Source: JAABVD01 sp965204545 (GTDB lineage Bacteria > Verrucomicrobiota > Verrucomicrobiia > Opitutales > UBA2995). From it: a DNA stretch of 64,000 bases. The position numbers and the translations under genes were made by a program. The notes beneath the pieces were generated by a model. It did no database searches, had not been told where the DNA came from, and saw only the letters and a list, made by a program, of their open reading frames with translations. The DNA lies in assembly GCA_965204545.1 (NCBI GenBank), contig CBDBFA010000001.1:1-64000 (forward strand), given 5' to 3'. Positions 34,460-42,900 of this stretch are shown here, one piece after another (within the stretch, counting starts at the first letter, position 1; each line of letters starts with the position of its first letter).

Positions 34460-34523
34460 AGGGTCAGGTCTTAAAAACTGTATTCCGTTGCACTTCATAC
34501 ACTTTTGCAAGGCAACTGACCCT
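34460..34523. repeat. REP-like inverted repeat (AGGGTCAG)
   Basis: AGGGTCAG at 34460-34467 faces CTGACCCT at 34516-34523. The GGGGTCA-type core recurs near 59705 and in the large hairpin at 61841-61911. Such GGGTCAGGTCTT-type palindromes are often linked to REP-associated transposases, none of which is in the window. It could also serve as terminator of the exporter operon. Confidence 0.4.
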
Positions 34524-34588
34524 GAAAGGCCGCAAATCAACCCGGCCTTTGCGGAAACGGCAGGTCCAGGTCAATTCCTTGAGTCTTT

Positions 34589-34866
34589 GTAACTACTCAG
34601 ATGGTTTTTTGGCTGACAACGACGAACGGCAGAGCAGGGATGCTCTTGCCCTACCACGCTTGAATTTATTGGTAGGGGGACTGCGTCTTGGCAGCGCAGC
34701 TTTTGAATCTTTATCATTCAATAGGTAAGAACTCCCATTTTTTGAGGACTTGAGAACAGCGTTCCGAAAAAATACCCGCCGACCGTGGGTATTCAAAAGT
34801 CATCGCAACCAACTCGGCGCAGGTAGACGCTGGATACGAATCCTCAATGAGGTCCTGAGTAGTTAC
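34589..34866. mobile_element. MITE-like element A, copy 1
   Basis: A 278-bp element with perfect 12-bp terminal inverted repeats GTAACTACTCAG. The 8 bp GAGTCTTT lie directly outside both ends (34581-34588 and 34867-34874), a clear target-site duplication. It is non-coding and contains an AGCAGGGATGCTCTTGCCC palindrome. A second copy with its own duplication is at 42590-42863. Ends starting GTAA and an 8-bp duplication resemble IS66-family elements, which is only a suggestion. Confidence 0.85.
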
Positions 34867-35051
34867 GAGTCTTTTATGCTTTCTGTGGTTAAAAAATGAA
34901 AACTGGCGCCCCGGGCGCCTCCATACATATTCCCTTTCGATCACGATCTAAAGCGGTCCATCCTCGAAACGGGTCGCCATTTGTGGGATCCGATCGACGG
35001 GACATGAATCAGCGCCAGGGAAGGGTTGCTTCGCGACGGAGAGTGGGTTCA

Positions 35052-36410
35052 ATGGGAGGAATGAAACGGTTATGGCAGGCTGGGTTGTTTTTGTTACCTT
35101 TCATCGCTCAAGTCGTCCTGGGCGCCTCCAGGCCCAACGTCTTGGTTATTTCCATCGATGACCTGAACAACTGGCCGGCTTGCCTGCAGGGCCATCCGGA
35201 TGCCAGGACGCCCCACATTGATCGCCTGGCCGGGCGGGGAACGCTTTTCCGTGATGCCCATTGCCAGTTTCCGCTGTGCGGACCATCGCGGGCCAGTCTG
35301 ATGGCGGGAATGCTCCCGACGTCGCTGGGGTTCAGGACCCATATGGATGACGAGACCCTGGAGCAACGGGCCCATGAAAAGGGGACCAGGCTGTTGCATT
35401 CCTATTTTGCCGATCACGGTTATGAAACCATGGCGGTGGGCAAGATCTGTCACAGGCACGTCCCGGGGGGAAGTGTCGACCTGTCGGGAGGGCGCGAACC
35501 CTTTGGGCCGAGGCCCAAACCCGGTTACAAATGGGTGAGTGATAAGACGAGCACGGATTGGTTTGCCTGGCCGGACGGGGACGAACAAACGGCCGACTTC
35601 CGGAGCGCTCAATGGGCTGTCGATCGCCTGCGAGAGCAGCGCGAGGGGCCGTTCATGCTGATGGTGGGATTTCTGCGGCCGCACGTTCCCTGGTTCGTCC
35701 CGCAGAAGTGGTTCGATAGACAGGTCCCGGTCGAGTCCCTGCATATGCCCCCGTATGAAAAGGACGACTGGGATGACATTCCGGATTTTGCCTCGACCGT
35801 GGCCCGGGAACCGCAGTACCCGACCACGGAATGGGCTATCGATAACAAGGAGTGGGAGAATATCGTTCAGGCTTATCTGGCTTGTATCTCTTTTGTGGAT
35901 GACCAGGTGGGAAAGGTATTGGATGCGCTGGATGCCTCCCCCTATGCCGAGGATACGTTCATCGTCCTCTGGTCCGACCACGGTTATCATTTGGGAGAAA
36001 AAGGTTTGTTTAAAAAGGTGACGCTCTGGGACAGATCCACCCGGGTGCCGCTCATAATTGCCGGTCCCGGATTGCCCAAGGGACAGGTGTGCGACCGCGT
36101 GGTCAGTCTCCTCGACCTGTATCCGACCCTGGCGGACCTCTGCGGATTGCCCGAAAACAAGAGAAACGAAGGCCGGAGCCTGAAACCGTTAATTGTGAGG
36201 CCCGACCGGAAATGGAATCACCCGTCAATTACCACGCTGTTTGAATTCAACCACAGCGTGACTACCGAGCAACACCGCTACATACGGTATGAGGACGGAA
36301 GCGAGGAAATCTACCATCGCAAAGAGGACCCCAACGAATGGACTAACCTGGCCGGGAAAGAGGGGATGAAACCGGTAGCCGACAAATTGTCCGCGTTTCT
36401 TCCGAATTGA
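35052..36410 (+). CDS. sulfatase, iduronate-2-sulfatase-like
   Basis: About 452 residues. The start is uncertain: the ATGs at 35052 and 35061 both give a signal peptide (MKRLWQAGLFLLPFIAQVVL), so the enzyme is exported; a frame open to 34896 adds residues encoded by repeat DNA. The metal-binding strand is VISIDDLNNW and the formylglycine motif is LCGPSRASLMAGMLP (CxPSR, Cys about 76). The LNNWPACLQGHPDARTPHID stretch is typical of iduronate-2-sulfatase-like enzymes. GYHLGEKGLFKK supports the assignment. The substrate is probably a sulfated polysaccharide. It converges on the PPK2 gene, with a CGCCCGC/GCGGGC hairpin at the junction. Confidence 0.9.
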   Translation: MGGMKRLWQAGLFLLPFIAQVVLGASRPNVLVISIDDLNNWPACLQGHPDARTPHIDRLAGRGTLFRDAHCQFPLCGPSRASLMAGMLPTSLGFRTHMDDETLEQRAHEKGTRLLHSYFADHGYETMAVGKICHRHVPGGSVDLSGGREPFGPRPKPGYKWVSDKTSTDWFAWPDGDEQTADFRSAQWAVDRLREQREGPFMLMVGFLRPHVPWFVPQKWFDRQVPVESLHMPPYEKDDWDDIPDFASTVAREPQYPTTEWAIDNKEWENIVQAYLACISFVDDQVGKVLDALDASPYAEDTFIVLWSDHGYHLGEKGLFKKVTLWDRSTRVPLIIAGPGLPKGQVCDRVVSLLDLYPTLADLCGLPENKRNEGRSLKPLIVRPDRKWNHPSITTLFEFNHSVTTEQHRYIRYEDGSEEIYHRKEDPNEWTNLAGKEGMKPVADKLSAFLPN

Positions 36411-36419
36411 CGCCCGCTT

Positions 36420-37877
36420 TCACAGGCGGGCCTCCAATGCCTCGGCCACGGATTCCATGACCTTGATCCTGGCATGGGGCTTATTGTTTCCCTCCACTAG
36501 AATCCAAGGGGCAAACGGGGTGTCGGTCAGTTGAATCATATCCTCGACCGCTATCCTGTAATCGTGCCACTTGTCGCGATTCCGCCAATCCTCGGCCGTT
36601 ATCTTCCATTTCTTATCCGGGTTGATCTCCCGGGCCTGGAACCGTCGCATTTGTTCATTGCGATCGATGTGCAGCCAGAATTTCAAGATTACGGTCCCGA
36701 AATTTGCCCATTGCTCCTCTGTTTCGTTGATCTCCCGGTAAGCGCGCTGCCATTCCTGCTCGCTACAGAAACCCTCCAGTCTCTCCACCATCACCCGTCC
36801 GTACCAGGATCGGTCGTAGACCGCGATGTGGCCGCCCTTGGGGAACACCTTCCAAAACCGCCAAAGGTAATGATGGTTCGATTCGAGTCGGGTGGGCGCC
36901 CCGATCGGAATTACTTCGTAGCCCCGCGGATCGAGACCCTTGGCCAGCCTTCGTATGGCCCCTCCCTTCCCGGCTGCATCCCAACCCTCGAAAGCCAGAA
37001 CGACGGGAATCCGGCGCAGGTGGATTTCGTGTTCGAGTTCGTGCAAGCGTCTTTGCAATACCCGGCGTTTTAGCCGGTAGGTCTGGGGGTCCAGACTGAG
37101 GCTGAGATCCATCTGGTCCAAACGTCCGGATTCGAGAGCGTTCTTTCTCCAATCGAGCCGAGGCGAAATATTGGGTTCCGGGGCCCTTTTTCTGGCTTTG
37201 ATGGCTTCGCTCATGCGTTGGCACACCAGTTTCCTTACATGGCGGAAGGCCTTCTTCAGCTTGTTCGATTTGATTCTGTTCCAGGGGGCGTTCTTGCTGC
37301 CGGTATGTTCCAACACATCCTTGGCCGCGTCCGCGTACTGGTCGTATTGCGTATGGTACTTCCAGTTTATATTGGTAACTCGCCAGGAGGTGGCGGGGTT
37401 GGATACGAGTCGTTGAAAACGCCGCCTTTGAATTTTTTTGCCGACAGAGAGGTAGATCTTGATCAACAAAATGCCGTCGTCGGTCAATTGCCTTTCGAAC
37501 TGGTTGATCTCGCGGAACAGGCGCTTGCGTCGTTCACCGGTCAGCTTCCCTTCGACATGGTCCTGGAAGACGGGGCTATACCAGGACCGGTCAAATATCC
37601 CGATGCGGCCCTTTTCCGGAGTTTCGAGCCAGAACCGCCACAAAAATGGCCGGTAGAGGGTTTCTTCGGTGGTAGAGTGTGCATAGTAGACCTTGAAACC
37701 TCGGGGATCCAGGGATAGCAGGAGACGATTGATGAGGGATCCTATGCCCGCAGCTTCCATCCCTTCGAACAGGACGATCACCGGGATTTGCAATTCGGTC
37801 AGCTTGCGCTGAAGGGCATCCAGCTTTGGATCTTCTTCAGCCGTATCCGGTTTGAGTGAACGCCGATGGGGGGTCAT
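36420..37877 (-). CDS. two-domain polyphosphate kinase 2 (polyphosphate:AMP phosphotransferase type)
   Basis: 485 residues made of two PPK2 domains. The N-terminal P-loop (38-47) reads EGMEAAGIGS and lacks the lysine, while the C-terminal one (297-306) reads EGWDAAGKGG and is intact; each is followed by DRSWY (96-100 and 355-359). Fused two-domain PPK2 enzymes (class II) mostly phosphorylate AMP to ADP using polyphosphate, with the C-terminal domain active, and this protein fits that pattern. It is cytoplasmic. A ppx/gppA homologue is encoded 5 kb away, but no polyphosphate kinase 1 is visible here. Confidence 0.88.
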   Translation of the reverse strand: MTPHRRSLKPDTAEEDPKLDALQRKLTELQIPVIVLFEGMEAAGIGSLINRLLLSLDPRGFKVYYAHSTTEETLYRPFLWRFWLETPEKGRIGIFDRSWYSPVFQDHVEGKLTGERRKRLFREINQFERQLTDDGILLIKIYLSVGKKIQRRRFQRLVSNPATSWRVTNINWKYHTQYDQYADAAKDVLEHTGSKNAPWNRIKSNKLKKAFRHVRKLVCQRMSEAIKARKRAPEPNISPRLDWRKNALESGRLDQMDLSLSLDPQTYRLKRRVLQRRLHELEHEIHLRRIPVVLAFEGWDAAGKGGAIRRLAKGLDPRGYEVIPIGAPTRLESNHHYLWRFWKVFPKGGHIAVYDRSWYGRVMVERLEGFCSEQEWQRAYREINETEEQWANFGTVILKFWLHIDRNEQMRRFQAREINPDKKWKITAEDWRNRDKWHDYRIAVEDMIQLTDTPFAPWILVEGNNKPHARIKVMESVAEALEARL

Positions 37878-38093
37878 AAAGAAGGAAGAAGGAAGAAGGA
37901 AGAAGGAAGTGATGGAATGATGGAGTGGTGGAGTGGTGGAATGATGGAGTGGTGGAGTCGCTTCGCTCCAGAGGAAAGAGGAAAGAGTGAAGAGTGAAGA
38001 GGGAAGAGAGGAGGAGCGCCGGGGGCGCCAAATAGGAATTAGGAATGTTTCGTTTCTTTGTGTTCTTGGCGTGCTTTGCGAGAGTCAAATTAT
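37878..38093. repeat. repeat mosaic spacer
   Basis: Contains GAAGGAAGAAGGAAGAAGG, alternating GATGGAATGATGGAGTGGTGG units, GGAAAGAGTGAAGAGTGAAGAG and a GGCGCCAAATAGGAATTAGG module. Related TGGAATGATGG runs occur near 4600 and, on the other strand, near 19410. No gene is visible. Confidence 0.6.
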
Positions 38094-38861
38094 TCAGTTC
38101 AGTTTTCTTACCGGTACTCCGTGTTCGGCCAGATAATCCTTGCATTGGCTTATGGTATAGGCGCCGAAGTGGAATATGGAGGCGGCCAATACGGCCGATG
38201 CCTTACCCTTGGTCAATACATCCACCATGTGCTGCAGATTGCCGGCTCCCCCGGATGCGATGACCGGCACCGCTACCGCTTCGCTGATGCGGCGGTTCAA
38301 CTCCAGGTCGTATCCGGTCTGCATGCCATCCTGATCCATACTGGTGAGGAGAATTTCTCCCGCTCCCCGCCTCACCACCTTTTGGGACCACTCCACCGCG
38401 TCCAAGCCGGTGGAATTGCGGCCGCCGTGCGTGTAGACTTCCCACCTATCCGTTCCGGAGACGCGTTTGGCGTCGATGGCTACCACGATGCATTGATTGC
38501 CGAACCGGTTGGAGGCGTGGTCCACCAGGTCCGCGTTGGCAACGGCGGCGGTGTTGAGGCTGATTTTATCGGCCCCGGACCTTAGCATGGCGTCGATGTC
38601 GTCCACATTTCTCAAGCCTCCCCCTACGGTGAGCGGCATAAAACACTCTTCGGCGGTTTGGGAAACCACATCCCGCATGATACCGCGTTCATCGCTGGAG
38701 GCGGTTATATCGAGAAACACCAGTTCGTCGGCCCCCTGTTCCTGGTAGGCTTTGGCGCAATCGACCGGATCCCCCGCGTCGACCAGTTGCTTGAACCTGA
38801 TTCCCTTTACCACTCGGCCATCCGTCACATCCAGACATGGAATGATGCGGGCGGAGAGCAT
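38094..38861 (-). CDS. hisF: imidazole glycerol phosphate synthase cyclase subunit
   Basis: 255 residues with the TIM-barrel signatures of HisF: IIPCLDVTDGRVVKG with the first catalytic Asp, LVFLDITAS, PLTVGGGLRN, DKISLNTAAV, VAIDAKRV, LLTSMDQDGMQTGYD with the second catalytic Asp, and VIASGGAGN. It cyclises PRFAR to imidazole glycerol phosphate and AICAR using ammonia from HisH. No other his gene is adjacent. It begins 12 bp after the 584-residue unknown protein, so it may be co-transcribed with that and with rho. Confidence 0.97.
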   Translation of the reverse strand: MLSARIIPCLDVTDGRVVKGIRFKQLVDAGDPVDCAKAYQEQGADELVFLDITASSDERGIMRDVVSQTAEECFMPLTVGGGLRNVDDIDAMLRSGADKISLNTAAVANADLVDHASNRFGNQCIVVAIDAKRVSGTDRWEVYTHGGRNSTGLDAVEWSQKVVRRGAGEILLTSMDQDGMQTGYDLELNRRISEAVAVPVIASGGAGNLQHMVDVLTKGKASAVLAASIFHFGAYTISQCKDYLAEHGVPVRKLN

Positions 38862-38873
38862 GGGAATTTCGGT

Positions 38874-40628
38874 TCAACTCTCAACCCGGGCCAAGTCGGG
38901 TTCAAACGTCACGGTCAGTCGGTATTGTTGCCTCGGGCGCATGTTGAGGGGGTGGTCGCGGATGAGGGTTTGCAGGTAATGGATATTTCCATATTGCGTG
39001 CGGTAGCCCGGCTCGTTGGTCACCACCTCGGTTTCGGCCCACTGTGCGTGAAAATCATCCTTGAGAACGGAAAGACGCAAACCCTCGGCGCCCAGAGTGA
39101 AAGTATTTCCGGCCCGGTGCAGGGAGTGGGGAGCCCCGATCACCAGCATGTAGCGCATGCGGTCCATTGTGACCGGATGTTTGACCATAAAAATGAAATC
39201 GCTGGTGATTTTTCCCTGGGAGAAAGTCCAATTGACCTTACAGCTTCCCAGGCCGGATACCAGATTCTGCTCCTTATCGATCAGTTCCGGTTGTTCGTAG
39301 CGGAAGTAGATGGACTGGCGGAGGCCGTAGCCGTAAGTGCATCTTTTCCCATAGAAGGACGGGATGATGGTGTGTTTGCCAAATTGGAGTTCCGGAATCA
39401 TTACGGGCAGGTACCGGTTGATGGGCCAATCGAAGATTCCGGGACTATGGGGGAAGGCCAGGGAATCGGAGCTGTCTTCCTGGTCGTTCCGGCAGAGAGG
39501 GATGTTGAAATGGAGTCCGCTCTTGGTATCCCGATAGATAAAGAGGCCTTGTTCCTTGCGGGCGGTCCTGTCGAAAATGACGAAACGACTGGTTTGCTTG
39601 GACACGAATCCTTCCCCGGGTTTGGTGGCTTCCAGGTTCCGGGCCAACCGGGCCCACTGGCTGAGGTAACGCACTCCATCGAAATCGGCAATGCGGGTAG
39701 TGAGGTTTTTCATGGCCTCGCGTTCGGAATCGCGGATAACCATGTTGCCGTTTTCCTGGTCGAGGTAGGTAAGGTAGAAGAAATAGAACAGGCGCCTGAG
39801 CAAGTCGAAGTACTGGGCTTTTTTATCCGACGGTATCCAGTTGTCGCGAAAAGCCTGCAGGATGAGGCCGATGCAGTGCATTTGCCCGTAGGCTCCGCTC
39901 CCGCGGCCGAAGGACCATCCCAAACCATCCTCCCTCACCAGATCGGGCAACAGGCGCAGATACTTTTCCGCAAAGGTCCTCAAACTGGGCAGTATGTGCT
40001 GGCGCAGTTGGATATTGGCGTGCAATTGAAGCGCTTGCCGGATGAAAATCAAGCTGAGCACCCCGTAAATATTGTATACCCCATTGCCGGTCGGGCTATC
40101 GTCGTGGAAATTGCCCGAGCTTTTCTCCTTGGTCCGTCGTAGAAACAGGTCGATCAATTTCCCGGTTTCATCTTTCCTGGACAGGCCCATGCTGTAGCGG
40201 GCCACCGCTTTAGCCACGTTGAAGGACTGCCAATGGTTCTGATGGTCCGAATCGGCCAGAAGCAGGCGGTCCAGCCGGGAGCGTGTTTCGTCCACCAATC
40301 GTTCCCAGACCGGATTTCGGGCTTTGACGGAACCAAAGGAAAGCAGGCCGAGGGCGGCATAGGCGATTCCGTTTTCCGCCACGGGATTTGCGAATGTCTG
40401 AGCCGTCACGCAACGGGCGGAAAGATCGATCAGGTCGTAGCCGTCCAACTGGCTCTCCCCGGTGGCGCGGTAGAACTCGCCAATGGCCAGCACGGCGTGA
40501 CCGGGTTCATCAATTCTTCCGTTTTCCCCCTCGATCGGGACAATGGTGCCATCCTGGTTTATCGATGAGAGGTTATGGCCTAAAATGGAACGGGCCATTT
40601 CTGTGCATTGCTCAGCGAATTGTTGCAT
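38874..40628 (-). CDS. uncharacterised 584-residue protein, alpha/alpha-toroid-like
   Basis: No signal peptide. The N-terminal half is helical with repeated aromatic and charged motifs (HAVLAIGEFYRATGE, LVREDGLGWSFGRGSGAYGQ), suggesting an (alpha/alpha)-toroid as in some polysaccharide lyases and glycoside hydrolases. The last 200 residues look beta-rich (YGYGLRQSIYFRYEQPELID, MLVIGAPHSLHRAGNTF). I could not assign a family; heparinase-like and DUF2264-like proteins came to mind only by pattern. It lies between rho (64 bp upstream) and hisF (12 bp downstream). A long antisense frame covers most of it but has shadow-like composition. Confidence 0.6.
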   Translation of the reverse strand: MQQFAEQCTEMARSILGHNLSSINQDGTIVPIEGENGRIDEPGHAVLAIGEFYRATGESQLDGYDLIDLSARCVTAQTFANPVAENGIAYAALGLLSFGSVKARNPVWERLVDETRSRLDRLLLADSDHQNHWQSFNVAKAVARYSMGLSRKDETGKLIDLFLRRTKEKSSGNFHDDSPTGNGVYNIYGVLSLIFIRQALQLHANIQLRQHILPSLRTFAEKYLRLLPDLVREDGLGWSFGRGSGAYGQMHCIGLILQAFRDNWIPSDKKAQYFDLLRRLFYFFYLTYLDQENGNMVIRDSEREAMKNLTTRIADFDGVRYLSQWARLARNLEATKPGEGFVSKQTSRFVIFDRTARKEQGLFIYRDTKSGLHFNIPLCRNDQEDSSDSLAFPHSPGIFDWPINRYLPVMIPELQFGKHTIIPSFYGKRCTYGYGLRQSIYFRYEQPELIDKEQNLVSGLGSCKVNWTFSQGKITSDFIFMVKHPVTMDRMRYMLVIGAPHSLHRAGNTFTLGAEGLRLSVLKDDFHAQWAETEVVTNEPGYRTQYGNIHYLQTLIRDHPLNMRPRQQYRLTVTFEPDLARVES

Positions 40629-40692
40629 TCAGGAAGTTTTTACAGCCGATAATTTGTAAACGTGATATGTGGAAAATATACCTCTCTCGGTG

Positions 40693-41817
40693 TCAACGAC
40701 TTATTAGGGTTAAAAAGGCCTGATTGGTCGTAGTTTTGGAAAGTCGGGTAATCATGGATTCTGCCGCTTCATCCACTTTGAGCGGGGCCAGGGCCCGCCG
40801 GAAGAAATGAATGGTGTCGAGATTCTCGGGTGGAATGAGCAGTTCCTCCTTCCGGGTGCCGGAGGCGTTGACGTTCATAGCCGGCCACAATCGCAGGTCC
40901 GCCACCTTGCGGTCGAGGACCATTTCCATGTTTCCGGTGCCCTTGAATTCCTGGAAAATCAGCTCATCCATCCGGCTGCCCGTTTCGATCAGGGCCGAAG
41001 CTATAATGGTCAAGCTGCCCGATTCCTCGGTGTTGCGCGCGCTGGAGAAAAGCTGCCGAGGCTTTTCCAGGGCGCGAATGTCCAGACCCCCGGTCATGGT
41101 TCGTCCGCCCCCGCCCATGGCGGAATTGTAGGCCCGGCTCAGGCGGGTGAGGGAGTCCAGGAGAATGACCACGTCCCGGCCCGCTTCCACCAGCCGTTTG
41201 GAACGTTCGATGCACAGCTCTGAAATCCTGATGTGGTTTTTTAGCGGTTCGTCATTGGAAGAGGCAAACACTTCGGCCCCCACGGTCCGCTTCATGTCGG
41301 TGACCTCCTCGGGCCGTTCGTCCACCAGGAGCATGATGACGTGGCATTCCGGATGATTTTCCAGAACCCCCACCGCGATGTCGCGCAGGAGGGTGGTCTT
41401 GCCGGTGCGGGGCGGGGCCACGATCAAACCGCGCTGCCCTTTGCCGATGGGGCAAAAGAGATCGATGCACCGGTTAGTCATCCGGGCGTCTTTCGTTTCC
41501 AGGGTCAGTTTCTCCAGGGGGGTGATCGAGGTCAGGCTGGAAAATTCGAAGCAATACCTCCGCTTCTCCGGTTCCAAACCATCGATGGTCAGGATATAAG
41601 TTACCTTCGGGTTGGGAAACCTCGGGTCCGCCTTGGCCTTTGCTCTGAGATAGGTCCCCTTCTTGAGCTTGAACCGCCTCAGCATCTCCCGGGGAACAAA
41701 GGGATCGGTCGGCCGCGGTTTTCCATTGCGAGCCGGATCGAGCAGGTGACCCGACTTGTTTTTCATCGGGTTCAATATGCCTTCTACCTCAAAGGCATGG
41801 AGGGAAGATTTGTCCAT
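40693..41817 (-). CDS. rho: transcription termination factor Rho (short form)
   Basis: 374 residues with clear Rho signatures: GQRGLIVAPPRTGKTTLLRDIA with Walker A (Lys140), VDERPEEVTDM, VILLDSLTRLSRAYN (Walker B), GGGGRTMTGGLDIRALEKPRQLFSSARN, FKGTGNMEMVLDRKVAD and SGTRKEELL. It starts directly in the RNA-binding cold-shock-like domain (FEVEGILNP) and lacks the N-terminal helical bundle of E. coli Rho (419 residues). The ATG at 41815-41817 is the best start. It is an RNA-dependent ATPase hexamer. The downstream neighbours are the unknown 584-residue protein and hisF. Confidence 0.93.
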   Translation of the reverse strand: MDKSSLHAFEVEGILNPMKNKSGHLLDPARNGKPRPTDPFVPREMLRRFKLKKGTYLRAKAKADPRFPNPKVTYILTIDGLEPEKRRYCFEFSSLTSITPLEKLTLETKDARMTNRCIDLFCPIGKGQRGLIVAPPRTGKTTLLRDIAVGVLENHPECHVIMLLVDERPEEVTDMKRTVGAEVFASSNDEPLKNHIRISELCIERSKRLVEAGRDVVILLDSLTRLSRAYNSAMGGGGRTMTGGLDIRALEKPRQLFSSARNTEESGSLTIIASALIETGSRMDELIFQEFKGTGNMEMVLDRKVADLRLWPAMNVNASGTRKEELLIPPENLDTIHFFRRALAPLKVDEAAESMITRLSKTTTNQAFLTLISR

Positions 41818-42326
41818 GGGAATTGTTTTTGAAACGGGACCGGCGCGTCCAGGAATGCCAGGCGGAAGCGAACGGTATTTCCGGAACTGAATGATCGGAT
41901 ATCCAGGCTGAGAAATTTATTAGCTCAACCCTCCAGTTTTTTCGGAAAGGCGCACTCTTGCGGCGAAGGGAAGGCGTGTCAATAGCGCATTGCCAACTGA
42001 ATGAGGATAAAAAGGCACCGTTGGCGCCAATTAGGAATTAGGAATGAGGAATTGGGAATTGAGAGAGAGATTAACCACAGAGACCACAGAGGACCCAGAG
42101 ATGGAAGAGTGAAAAAACAACCACGGATCACACGGATGGACACGGATGAATAATCATGATCGTGATCATGATCGTGATCATGATCGTGATCGAAAAAAGA
42201 TTTATCTCTCGCAGCCGTGCTTCGCAATGCTACGCAGGTCAAGAAGTTCCCCAAGAACGCAAAAAGGCACCGCTGGCGCCAATTAGGAATGAGGAATTGG
42301 CTGACGCCAAGGCGTGATGGCACTAA
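41818..42326. repeat. repeat mosaic spacer upstream of rho
   Basis: No gene is seen. It contains the rho leader (no leader peptide recognised), two GGCGCCAATTAGGAAT modules, ACCACAGAGACCACAGAGG, and at 42153-42192 about 3.3 tandem copies of ATCATGATCGTG. Confidence 0.55.
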
Positions 42327-42499
42327 CCCGCATTTCTCACAAATTTTCTACTACCCGCCCGAATCCCGGCACTGGAGCGGGAATCGCTGGATTCGCGACT
42401 TTGCAGGGTGTCGACCCAGCTTCACCCGCGAATCTGCACGAAACCCGCACCAGCACTCGGTCTTCGATCGCTCGCTACGAATTTTGTGAGAAATGCGGG
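42327..42499. mobile_element. MITE-like element B, copy 2
   Basis: A 173-bp element with perfect 17-bp inverted ends (CCCGCATTTCTCACAAA). CTAA lies directly outside each end (42323-42326 and 42500-42503), consistent with a 4-bp target duplication. The interior shares GACTTTGCAGGGTGTCGACC, inverted, with the copy at 13432-13628. It is non-coding. Confidence 0.72.
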
Positions 42500-42589
42500 C
42501 TAAGGCATAGAAGATCTGAAGTCGTGGTCCGGAATCCGGAAACCAGCTACCAGAATCCAGAAACGGGCTAATAGAAATAATGATGGGTT

Positions 42590-42863
42590 GTAACTACTCA
42601 GATGGTTTTTTGGCTGACAACGACGAACGGCAGAGCAGGGATGCTCTTGCCCTACCACGACGAACGGCAGAGCAGGGATGCTCTTGCCCTACCACGCTTT
42701 TGAATCCTTATCATTCAATAGGTAAGAACTTCCATTTTTTGAGGACTTAAGAACAGCGTTCCGAAAAAATACCCGCCGACCGTGGGTATTCAAAAGTCAT
42801 CGCAACCAGCTCGGCGCAGGTAGACGCCGGATACGAATCCTCAATGAGGTCCTGAGTAGTTAC
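42590..42863. mobile_element. MITE-like element A, copy 2
   Basis: Bounded by GTAACTACTCAG and CTGAGTAGTTAC, with GATGGGTT directly outside both ends (42582-42589 and 42864-42871). Compared with the copy at 34589-34866 it has an extra tandem copy of the ACGAACGGCAGAGCAGGGAT block (about 37 bp) and lacks about 40 bp carrying GGTAGGGGGACTGCG. The outer portions are nearly identical between the copies. Confidence 0.85.
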
Positions 42864-42900
42864 GATGGGTTTTTATCCGTGGTGTATTCTTCGTGCATTT

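Noticed and set aside
38658..40142. A 494-codon plus-strand frame opposite the 584-residue protein
   Set aside because: It is antisense to a frame with better protein character and fixed spacing to hisF and rho; its sequence is rich in Gly, Val and Gln runs typical of a shadow frame.
41818..42900. tRNA or small RNA gene in the large spacer upstream of rho
   Set aside because: No cloverleaf or CCA end was seen; the space is accounted for by repeats and two MITE-like elements.
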